Below are positions 48,701 through 60,700 of a stretch of 64,000 nucleotides of DNA, one piece after another. The DNA comes from Opisthorchis felineus (lineage: Eukaryota > Platyhelminthes > Trematoda > Opisthorchiida > Opisthorchiidae). A program made the translations under genes and the position numbers. The first letter of the stretch is position 1; each line of letters begins with the position of its first letter. The stretch is from positions 4,178 through 68,177 of the forward strand of contig SJOL01001073.1 of assembly GCA_004794785.1 (NCBI GenBank). Direction: 5' to 3'. Below the pieces are notes generated by a model. That model was not told the origin of the DNA. It ran no database searches and worked only from the letters and a program-made list of their open reading frames with translations.

Positions 48701-51700
48701 TGAATCAAAAACCACTTGACCAGGTGCAGCACCGTTTAATTTAATCCCTTCTCCAATTAATTAAATAAACTGTAATTAAATAGTAGGTAAATGACTGGGC
48801 TTTTTGGATTGTGACGGCGACAGGGTAAATCAGAGTTTGACCAACGCCGTGTGTTTTGTGTCTTAATCTTTTGCGGACTGATTAGCTGAATGAAATTGCA
48901 TCGCCTGCTTTGGTTGTCGACTGTTTCCTTAAGTTCAGTCCACTTGAAGGGAAGGGACGACAATCAAAGCACACACAAGGCAGGTCAACCTAAGGGTAAT
49001 GTGGTAAATGTGATTGGGCCAGATGGTCGGTGTAGACCATTCACCAGACAAGTGCACGACGATGTACTGATGCCGGGATTGATCGATTTGCGAAAGTCTT
49101 TAACGATGCCTGTATGACAGACCTGGGGTCCTCAGCCTCTTGGGTAACACAAATGATTCACTGAATGGCTATATTCGCACCAGGCGGAACATAAATGCCG
49201 TAAACCGGGCTATCATCAAAGATCAAGAAAAAAAGCATGCTTCTGGACAAAGTTTGGGATCCGGGGATTAATTTGGGGAATAGGTTGGAAATACGATAAT
49301 CGTTATTCAACCAACCAACTTCAAACTCAACTGGTACTAAATCGTGAGAGTTTTGGTTAGCGTGTTTGCTAAAATTTAACTTTGTTGGATAACCATCGTT
49401 CCCAGTTCACCTTTAATACGACGCCTCCCAGAAAACTACGAGTGCTTTCGACTACCTGTCTACAAAATTGCATCAGAGAGGAAAGTTTCTTTTCAAATAC
49501 AAATACTTGCCACTGGATTTAGTCTTTGTTTGTCTGAATGTAACCAAGCAAGCAAAAAAACGCACTTCGGACTACGCTGTGAAGGTCGATCATTTTTCAT
49601 TAAGCTTCTCAGAGAAGGGTTGTGTTTTTGGGGGTAATTCAGTCAGCGAAGCTCTAGCAAGCAATTTGAGAACAAAAACCAGAGCCATTTTGCGTGTTGT
49701 TAGAGGAAGGTGGGTTGGGAAGGGGATTTAACCAACCCAACTAAAACTCATCCATTTTCCGATAGAAAATGCGAACGCAAGCAAGACAAAAAAGAACTTT
49801 CAGCTGATTGACCGAATCTGGTTCTATTTTGGTCAGTGAGCGATGGATAGGAAACAACGATGTCCTAACGACCACCTGTTCTGCAGCAACATTACTAATA
49901 GTACACGGTGCTCTGAATTGTGTTCTGCATAAACATTGACAGGGAAATTTCAAGCGTGAGCAATAGACTTACCAGCACAAAGGAGCGGTGGAAGAAGGGG
50001 TTGCAAACACCGTAGAGCCCGAGGGACCTTTCGGTTGCTCAGATCCAACGACAGGATGAACACTAAAGGTAGTGCATTGAGAAGCACGCAAGAAGTGATT
50101 AGTTATGGACTTTTATTCCAACCGTGTGCGTGGGTAATCTAACAATTAGGGTATTATCGTTCCAGGGAACATAAATTTCATTTGACCATTTGAGCTTTAG
50201 TAGATTGGTAGGAGCAATGGCTGGTGGTGATGAACTAGTCTCAATTGTTGCAAAAAATTACATTGCCTCAGTCGGAACTAAAAAAAGTTAGGATCCATCT
50301 GCGAGAATGGCTCGAACACAGATGAAAACGGTCGCTCAATAGGGGTGGAGGATCCCGTCACTCGAAGCGGCAATTCTTGTTAATCCAGAGAGGAAAACAG
50401 CATAATGGGGTCAGAAAACCACAGTTGTTCAGGTTAGTTCTAACGTCAATTAGAAGACGTAGTTCACAAGCAACGTAGACGTTATTTTTAGGCATAAAGT
50501 AGTGATTGTTCAAAACAGCGCCATAAAACTCAATTTTCAACTCGAAAATAAGGGGTAAAAGGCATGTTTACCGAATGTGGCAACCATCTGAAAAGAACTC
50601 AGTGAATACGCATTATCCTTGAATAGAACCATGAATCCTCGCTAAATGTCTTCAGTTTTTCGTTAGCATGAAGCATGTGAGAGATTACGCAGATTCACAC
50701 AATAGAGTATTACTTGTTAAAATAGACAATCCATGGTCAAGATGCCCCGGGAAATTCGTCACAGTCTTGTTACCTAAGCGATGAGTGCTACCAGCCTAAA
50801 CAACATGGGGGAATACGGGTGCATTGTTTGGTGACATAGCAAGAGTTCAGTAGCGATTTGTTAGATGACCTTGGTGGTTCGTCTGTTCGCTGACAGACAA
50901 ACGTTTCGCCACCATTCAAGGGGACATCATCCGTTTGCAGCTTGGTGTTTGGATGGCCACAGAAAAGCAAGGTGGATCTCTACAGATGATGATGGACGCC
51001 TGGACTGCAATGATCCGGTTGTTGGCATTAATCACCGGCTGGCAAGTGAACATATTCAGTCTGCTCGTTCTCACCATAGAAATGTAGATGCTAAGTTGTC
51101 CTTTGAGGGCAGTGTCAGACTGTGACGATACAGTCCGCAGAACACTCGTGAGGGAGTGGGCAAATTAAAACAAATAGGCAGGCGAAGATCACATTCGGAA
51201 AAGGTGAGCCTCCGGGAGGTTTGGACGTTAATTTCTTTCATACGTGAACAGGAAAATGGACTTGAATGCCTAGCTGAGGCACATTCCTTTAACTTCAGTT
51301 GGAAAGGTTCTGATCCGTGGCTCCGACCGGTAAACTATTCGTTTCGGGGAAAACATTTGAGTTGTGTTTTTAGCCAGACGAAAGCGGTGCATAACCTGCA
51401 GACATCCTGCTGATTACCCACCTAGCTTTCAGGTACATAATTTATCCAATCTCTGATATAGACGTATTCTTTCGAAAGACCTGACCATAAGAACAGTACC
51501 TAGGATTTGAAAACAGCTAGTACCAAATTCAGTGAGAATAAAGATTCGAGCTTCGTTTGAACACTCAGTTTGGTTGGATGATAATGGAATAATACAAGCT
51601 AAGTCGTTTAGGGATCGCCGATGTGTACGCATGGCTTCCCGGTTCAAATCCGCTCACACTGGTGGTCATTTGTTCATTGGGCCTCGCGTAAACCTTAGAG

Positions 51701-54700
51701 CCTTAAACCTTAAACCAAAACACACATGAAGAATTACAATTTACAGATCTGAAGCTGCATCACAACCACGAGTGAAAAAACCTACGTAAGGGCAGGTCTG
51801 AATTTATACCATTGAGCGATTGACTTCTATTGTAGTAATAAAAGGCAGACATTTTAGATTGGATTTTTGTGGGATTTTTTATATACGAACGTGTGGCGCG
51901 ATTAAACTAACAACATTTTACAATTGCGAGTAAAGCTTGAGGGAATTCAGGTCAATTTCAGCCAGATCTGACGAGAATGACGGCTTTGAAATTCGGTGCG
52001 CAAATTCCACTGGAATTTTTACCAAAATGAATTATTCACCGGGTTTTAAGTGACTCTAGTGGAATTGCGAGTAAGTAGAAATGAGATCCGACTAATTCAG
52101 CGTTCAAAAAGTATAGGGCACACAATGTAAATCGGTAGATCAATTTTTCGCAACTTCCATTGTTCCTTACGAAGGCCAGAAACAGGCAACGTTTTGGAAG
52201 CACCCAATTCACAGTATTGGTGCCGATAGAGAAACAGTGAATACTGTCCGTTTCTGATATTATTACCATGTAATTAGGAGTGGTTTGCTTTGGAATCAGG
52301 TACACAAATCATGTCGATACGTGTGATAGGTTTTGTCAGTGAGACATATACTGAGGCTGCTCTGTGATCGATGCCTCAGTAGAGTCAGTCATGAAAACGC
52401 AAAATACAACTCAGTGTTTCCACGTGACCACAGAGGAAGGTATAGTATATCAACATCACCAATAGATTAAGTGATTGATACCCACAACTACCCCAATTGG
52501 AGACGGGTCAACACATAATCAGGTTTGCTGTCGAGTGGAATCATCGTAAATACAAATGATTTTGAATAGGTATTCTTATGAATATTTCCAGTCTGTGTTA
52601 TCATGAAAAGGCACGAAAAAACCAAGGAAAATACGAAAAACTGGGGAGAATTCACTGTAAAGACATCCAGCAAAGATGACTTTCGTTAACCATCGGCACT
52701 TACTGAGTAATGACGCACTCACACCGATGAAGTGTACCCATGGGACGTGAGGCCATTCAATAGGCTCCACGGAAGTGACGAATGAAGTTATCACGACCAC
52801 GGGCCAGAACACCAACAGATTGAATAGACCTTCGATAGAAAAGAACGCCATGCGATATTAAAAGATGACATCACAAGAAGCAAACTTTCATCAAGTTTTT
52901 TTTCATCTACACAATGGGATTAATCCTTGCTGCGATCAGCAGTCAGTTTTAACAAACGATGAGTACACCCAACTGGACCATAGTTCCAGAGCAATTCCTC
53001 GTCTCAAAAGTTAGCGTTTTTCCAATTTTAAGCGTTCGTTCTACGCGTGAAATTGATTTGTGGCAAAAAGCCAACTATCCCTATATCACTGTTTAAAACG
53101 TGCATGGAAGTGGTGACATTTCTCAAATCACTGGAACGATTCGAGCCCACAACGTTCCGGTCAGAAGTCGAGCGCTACACCATCAGGCCACCTGTAATTG
53201 AACAGATGCGCGACGCAGCCGCACTAAAATAACGCATTGCCATATCACCGTTCGAACACCCCGTTCATCTTGCATGATTCGATATTGACGGGTCCTGTGG
53301 GTGTCTGTGTTTTTCTTGGTAAACTTTAAAGGATCAAGTATTCACCACATTCTAAGGAGGTTACTCGCCCATCTAAAGCGATTGACTGACCAGAATGTCA
53401 CTGAAGTGGAATGGGAAATGCATTATCTGTGTGAAGATGAAAGATAAATGTTGTCTAGAAATTTCGTATTTTTAGCAGCCCTGCTTTCATAAAAAAACTA
53501 TTAGTCGTATAGAAAAACAATTTTCATCGATCGGCTTGCCAGAAATACCGACCACTAAACTATGTCTATTGCCTCAAGATAATTTTGTACAATTCTAACT
53601 CCTAAGAGGTGATTCTCAATTGATCCAACATTCGTATCAAGCGATTAACCTCAAGCATGCACAAACGTTCAACTACATAGGATGTATTTTGGAATATCAG
53701 TCAGTTTGCTGCTTAAACGAGGCTGCTTTCAGACAAGAGACCGAAACCATCTAAATTGTTTATGCATTCTTCTGGGCGGACGAATAAGATTATTTTCCAT
53801 CATGTCAAAGGGGCGTCTAATTTCGTTTGGGTTCGAGTGTGAATTGTGGTTTTTAGTCGATAGATAGATAAGCAATGTTTTCTCACGAGAACGGTTGTTT
53901 GGAAGTCAGCTAGTCAATCACAGACTGAGCAGCTGCCCCCTTAAGGGTGGACAAACGATACCAGAAACGCCCAAATACGATTTGTGACTGTCTGGTTCGC
54001 ATGGATATAAAGAGAAACTGAGCGAGTATTTTTACAACCCTTCTTACTAGGGACCGATGAATTGGGAAACAGGTGCACAGTGACGAAACAGTTTCGTTAG
54101 ACCAGTAGGTCCGTCTACGGTAATGGAAACATTAAATATGCGTGCAAAATAATCCTGTGTCAAAGGTTTCTTCGCTTTTCATCCCAAACTCTTGCTGTCG
54201 TGTAAGTAAAGGATATGTCAACGCGAAATTAACGCAGTTGCAGAGTTGAGGGGTCGTCTTGAGTTCCTGTTTGGGGCCGCGTGATCCACTAAACGCGAAG
54301 ATTAACAGGACTTGGCACATAACCGGTCGCAATGGCAGCTGTGCTTCCGCTTTTTGGTTGGGCTTTCTAGACAAAGTTTGTTGTTGTGTTAGCTGAGCTC
54401 GAGATAGCTCAGTCGGTAAGGCACGAACTTTGTCACTGGAAGGTCCGTGGTTCGAGCCCAACTCCGGCGTCTCGACTGCTCTTATTTAGGCTTGGGAACG
54501 TGGCAATAGCTCAGCTCTTGTGCTTCCTCCATTTGGCATAGAAGCTAGGTACCGAAAGTTTGTTACAGCTGAGGCTCGCTGATGGCAACTTGCCCCAACT
54601 CCATAACCAAACGTGTCTATTTCAGTGGTTTGTGAAGGTGCGGATAACACGTTCTCAACTAGTTTTTGTGGACTAATATATACATTCTTCCTCCATTCCC

Positions 54701-57700
54701 CTCGTCGTCGTATGAGGTTAGGTTAAACTGTCTACGGACGCCGTATAGCTTTCGCTGATGAAGGCGATGAGCGAATGGCAGTGTAGAAACTGGATTGCTT
54801 CACAGACCGAATTTCGGCATTCACATATGGAAGCATGAATCAAGCTTGCCTGCTCTGCCTTCAAAAACGTCAGCTGAATGTTTGTGCGTGAATGCTGTGT
54901 CTACGAGAGTAACTCCGGAGGAGACAGGACTACCGATAGGCGAAGAAAAGGCCAGCCATAAAATATTTTTCGTCTCTTTAGTAACGGAGTGCTTCTATGA
55001 GGGGTGGTTTCAAGAAGGAATTGGCCCGGTAGGAGATCGGTCGCTACCCGTTGGTCAGCTTACAACAGAAAGGGAGGGGTTTGATTACTCAGTGAGCTGG
55101 ATAGTGGACTTGTGACGAGTCATGTCAGATAACCTACCGCATGCCGTACATACCCGCCAATACTGCTGAGCCCAAGCAATTTATCCAGTCAGGTTTGTGA
55201 AGGAGGGATAGCTTCCGGTCACATATCCGTCCAACCTACGTAACTATCATATCACATCTGAGGAGGGCGATAATAGCGTGGTTCCGATGACTTTAGTGCA
55301 CCTCATGTTGTCTTGGAATCAGTAAACCCTAGGTGCTCAGAACTGGGAAGCCAATATGTAGAGCGTGGTTCACGAAAGTCGGATGAACGGAATCTAGGAT
55401 ATTAAGATGACTAGGCACGAGAGATCCCAACTTCTGTGTGCTTTTGCAGTCCTCAGTGCTTCGTTCATCGTACAGTTTTGTTTACTACCGCCAGTACATA
55501 CAAATCACGTGACAGCAGCTGAACCATGGACTCAAAAACGTTCAGTATATATTTTCTTCCGCTGTGGTCTTTATCGTGCTTTATACTTAAACGCAGTGTG
55601 TGTGGGGAGGGAATTCATAACCCCGGTGTTTCGAGATTGTACCTCGGAGGAAGAGTACCGTTAGAACCGTCGCAATACTTTCGTAGTAATCCGCATTTCC
55701 ATTGTGCTTTCCTGCTCATATTTCTTTGCGCTCTAGCAACCTAAATTCGGTACATGGTTTAAACCATTTCGGTCGTCCCACTTGATCACACGGTTCCCGC
55801 ACTTGGCTTTACACGGTCGAACCTTCACTTTGCTGTTTGGTTGATGACACTCAACTAGATATTCGGTACGAGGGGCCATGTCTGTTCGAATCTGAGAAAA
55901 CAATGCCGTAAATTTTTTGAACACTTCAACAAGCAGAAGCACGTAAATCCGCAGGGCTTCAGGTTCTACTGGGTGAGGAATTTTGGAAAGCAACATGGGG
56001 ACAGAAACACACAGTGTACCTTAGAAAACGTCAGCTTAATCAGCAGAGAGATTATCGTTAACCGACACTGGATTCTACGTTTACTCGAAGGATTGGTGCA
56101 CATAGATTTCACAGTACAACCCATGTGGATTCAGCTTCCCACACTGCATAAATTGGACTTTAAGCTGAACTAATTTCAGGCGCATAAAAAATCCATTTCG
56201 GTCTGCTCCAAAAACTCCAACGCACAAGTTGAGGATGTTTGTTCATATTGGGCATTCGATGAGTAGGTGACTAATATTTACGACAGTGTATTGTCTCAGA
56301 CCTTCTTCTACATATTTAAAACAGAGTAATCGGGAGTGGAATCTCCATCCACGTCGTAAGCCCAACTCAAGGAAGAAGGCTTTATGGTATGCGCATGCTT
56401 CCCAATGTAGACAGGCCACATATTTCGCAAGATACTCCCATTTAGTTTACGATGGTGTGTTACATCTAGAAAAATCCGTGCATTCCTTGTCCAACTGTTC
56501 CCAGAACGATCTCTTTTCTCCCTGAAAGGACATCGGTTAGCGGAATACAAGTGTTTACTGATGGCGACTTCACCTTGAAAACTCACCTGATGAGACAAAA
56601 TTTGATAAAAGAGACAGTTTCTCGTCAGTTAAAGGGTTTGAACGCAACCGGTAAACACGAGAAAATCTTCCAAAATAACACGCGATTCAGGGCAAGGAAA
56701 GTGGGTATTTTGGTATAGATGGAGTGGAAATCTGTGAGGGCATTACGTGCGCATCATGTACGAATTACTACTTGCACCCAAGTGACCCCTTGTTCTTTAA
56801 AAAAACATACAGATCACAGAATTGAACACCATGAAAAAACAGAGGAACTCCCAAAGTAATTGCATCAGTTTTATTTATAAGGTGCAGACGAATTAAATTG
56901 GAGACGGTCTGAGTTAAAACTAAAACAACACGAAGCCCGGTAGCTCAATAATTGCCAGATAGCTTACCGAATCCAAAGCAAAATGCTGCGAATTGAGCAA
57001 ACGTTGGACGGCTGGCGATCCGTTTTAGTGTCACCTGGGGTTTGAGAACGGTTTGAAAAAGTGAGAGAACAGTGTTCGGCTGGTCACATTTTGCTTATCA
57101 TTGCTTGTTGCATGCAGTGAACAAAATCATGAGTATAAATCGATGGACTCGGAAATAATCTCACCAATAGAGTCGTTTATGATAGAAATTATTGAATCCA
57201 CGTTCAAATAGCTCTTGTTCGAGCAGTCCACCTCCTTTCCTGGACTAATTAGTCTGGTGAGCCCACACCAAAGGAAGAAGCACCGGACTCGAGTTCCACT
57301 CTTATTGGAGCTCATCTGGAGCGCAGACCTTTGGCGATGCCGGGGTCTGAACTCCGGACACTTGACATGCAAGGCGAGCGTGTTACCACAACTACACCAG
57401 CGCAGGCTCGACGCGACTTAATTTTCACGTCTGAACATGTGAATGTGTTGAAACGGGAACCACGGGATTTGTATCCTGACTCCTCCAACGATGACCCGGT
57501 AATTGTCCTGGTTGTGTCGACCACCAGTGCCTCCCCGCTTTAGTATGGGCTCACCATATTAATTGAGCCAGGATAGGAGGATGGCCGTTATGTGAACCTG
57601 AATTCTACGAATCCCGCAAACGCCTACAACGATAAAAGATGTCATCGGATCCGTGAGAAGATACAGTGGACGAGATGTTGGCATCTCTTTCACTCTCTCG

Positions 57701-60700
57701 TCCATGGGGGAGGGAGATGGCTCAGTGGTTAGAGCGCGAATTTACTGACCGGAAGGTCCGTGGTTTGAACCCGACCTTTGCCTCTCGACTTCCCCTGTTT
57801 AGGTTTGGGCAACCTGGCAGTATCCCAGCCCGCGTGCTTCCTTCGGGTGGCATGGCAGCTAGGCACAAAAAGGGTGTTAAAGCGGAACGATCTTTCTTCC
57901 ATGTAAAACACATTTATAGATTTACTACATAGAGGCTACCGTTGGAAAAAAACATTCATAAGGAATAGGGCCAGTGGGGCGTTAGGGTTAGGTGTTCTCA
58001 ATTAATTAGATTTGTGCACGGTGAGCTGCCTGTCCTAGTTTAGTCAGCAATGCCGCACCAAGTGCCAGCATTCGAAGTGTTTGCTTGCACGTAAGAACAG
58101 CGGGTGATCTGCTGGTGTCAACTGGTGACCAGTATATGTTTTACAATCACTTGGTTTCGGGTTGTACACTGACAACTGGCTGACTGTTGTCAAATGAAAA
58201 GCCCCGTATATTCTGGAACGTGTTCAGCGGTTCTTTGAGAGAGGCAGCAGTCTGTTCAGCCGATGTAAGTGTCATCAGAAATGCAGGTGAACTGATAGAT
58301 AAAATGGATACAGAAAGGTAACTTCCCCGAGGTTAGCTAGTGTGGAGTCTCAGGGTAAATATGAGCTGAACTAGTCTTGGTTGTATGACCGGGAAAGTGC
58401 AGTCAGCAGTGACTGTAAACTTCGGTTTAATGCCTGCGATTATGTAGTCTCTGTTGAATGGTAGTCACAAGAAGACAGTTTCTTTTCGACAGTAGCGCCA
58501 GTCTCGGCACTAGCCTTGTATAAGCTGTGTGTTCGGGTGAGGACACATTCACACTGTTGGTTCGTCTTCAGAAGGAAACTCTACGAAGCCAAATTACCTA
58601 GGACGTCTATCTGTGACGCTTACTAGCGGTTAATGTCCTCAGAGATTCCAATATGCTATGCCGTAAGGCAACCCGGTTTTTCTTGGCTGAATTAACACGG
58701 CTTGGCCGGTGATGTATGATAGGCTAAGTTTACGTCAGGACTCGTGTGAAAACGTCACACCTGCAGTATGGACTGACAAAATGCAGAGTGGTTTTTTATT
58801 ATGGTATTATACCTCGAAGCCGGCGAGTTAGGACCGCAAATTTTCCCTTCTCAGCCATATTACAAAAGGCTAGAAACCGAAGCAAATTAGCCTTGTCGGA
58901 GCGTCTGCGTGGCAAGTTTTGCCTGACGTGAGTAGATGAAAACTGGAAGAGGAGATGAGAGTGGTTTCATTTGCTAGTCCGGCGGATACGAAAATATCTG
59001 CTCTTGCGACACAAAAATCCGAAGATAGCGCTTAGATTTGCACTCGGAACACTCCAAATGTCTTGGCGGTTTGGCCAACAAGTCTACTACTGTTGACGAT
59101 GGTACACAGTGGTTCATGATGGAACCTTCCAAAATAGTTGCAGTTCATAACCTACTTTAGTGGTTAAAACAAAGCGAATGACACAACAAACCACTGAAAT
59201 TATAAGTTCGCACAACTGACATTGAATAGTGCGAATGCAACGACCGCCACACTGGATAAGCACTTGTACCACATGGAGTATTGATCACTGTATATGTTGA
59301 AGATCACGCCACTGGATGCCAGAATGAAGGCGATTACCTAAAAAAGAAGGCAAACCAGATGAGCATACGATAGAAGCAGACACAAAAAGTCAGCTTAAGC
59401 GTATGTTTTATCTCATTAATAAGAAAAGGCTTGCAGAATAGTCCAGAAGATATTTTGTTGAAGCATCCAGTGCAGAGTTGCTTAAATTTGCTTCGACACA
59501 AAATGAACAAAACTCACTTTGCAGCCATACAACGCACAGCACCTGTAACGGGACGGCCAAACGAGTGCAATGCACACTCAGAATAGTACATCTTCAAAAC
59601 GAGGTGCGGTTTGAAGTTTCCAGATCACTATCGAACCACTTTTACAATGTTTGAATGGGGACAACTCGTGGACCAACATAAGTTAATTGGGTACGTATGA
59701 ATAAGGTTTCCTACTACATGATAACCTAAAATCTAATTCGTCACTCGAGTAGCGTGATGTGATTTTCATTATTGCAGAACAAGTGGCGTTATGACCTGTC
59801 TAAAAGAGAGCTAGTCACACCGCTGCTTAGCCACTGGTGGCCAAATGGTTAAGAGTTTAACCACTGATCGGAAGTTTAAGGATTCGAGACTCTGTGAGTT
59901 TCGTGAGATGCATACTACTGGTGATTCCCAGCAAGGATGAAACGTCTGTACTTTGTTTCTAGGCTCTTTAGCATAGATTGATTTTACTGAATATTACCAA
60001 AGCTGTTCACGTCACGAGTTCTAATCGTCGTCTATTCTTGTCACTCTAGAGCTTCTACCAAGCGGTGTAATCCTGGTTTCTATTGCTTTCATCGTACACG
60101 CTAGCTTAAAATTCCAAATCCGAACTAAATTGCGCATATGCGATTAAAGAAACGGACTGGAACTTCAGACTGAGATACATAAAGCCTGAAAACTGCTATC
60201 CAGATTGACGAGGCTAATTGGATTCATGAATACAGTGGGACGTACCCTTAATGCACAAAATCGTCTATGCACGATGATCCAACTGAAAAGGTAGTGAAAA
60301 CACGGCAGAACAGCCATTATCGCGGCACAGTCAATTGGCGATACGACTTCCATGCTTCGGAGGAAACAGTATAGAAACAGTTGCCACAGTATGGACAGCA
60401 GAATACAGCGGGTGAGAACTTTCACGATGGTTGGTTGATCACTGGCGAGGATGACCATGTGGTTTCTAGATGAAAACAGAATTGACTCATATTTTTGCAT
60501 TGTATATTGATATCGTTGCAGACAACAAGCCTAGCAAACAATAGCTGGAATAACAAAAAAAAACTTCGGGCGTATTACTGCAACCTAGAATTCTGTACTG
60601 CTGTTACGCGACAGGTCGCCTGAACTTCGATCTGCTGTTGTAGTCAGTTTGCAGCCGGAAACTTGACATTGTTTTTTGGGCTTCTAGAATATTGTGCAGT

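Noticed and set aside
54396..54470. Possible genuine tRNA gene
   Set aside because: A and B boxes are good, but there is no closing acceptor stem and a SINE body shared with other copies follows.
57979..57992. TTAGGGTTAGG telomere-like bases
   Set aside because: Fewer than two repeat units; expected by chance.
58260..58345. Minus-strand [12 protein letters not shown] phrase resembling the missing loop of the transporter
   Set aside because: No in-phase acceptor or donor surrounds it; the 56587-56666 segment has a canonical donor and better continuity.
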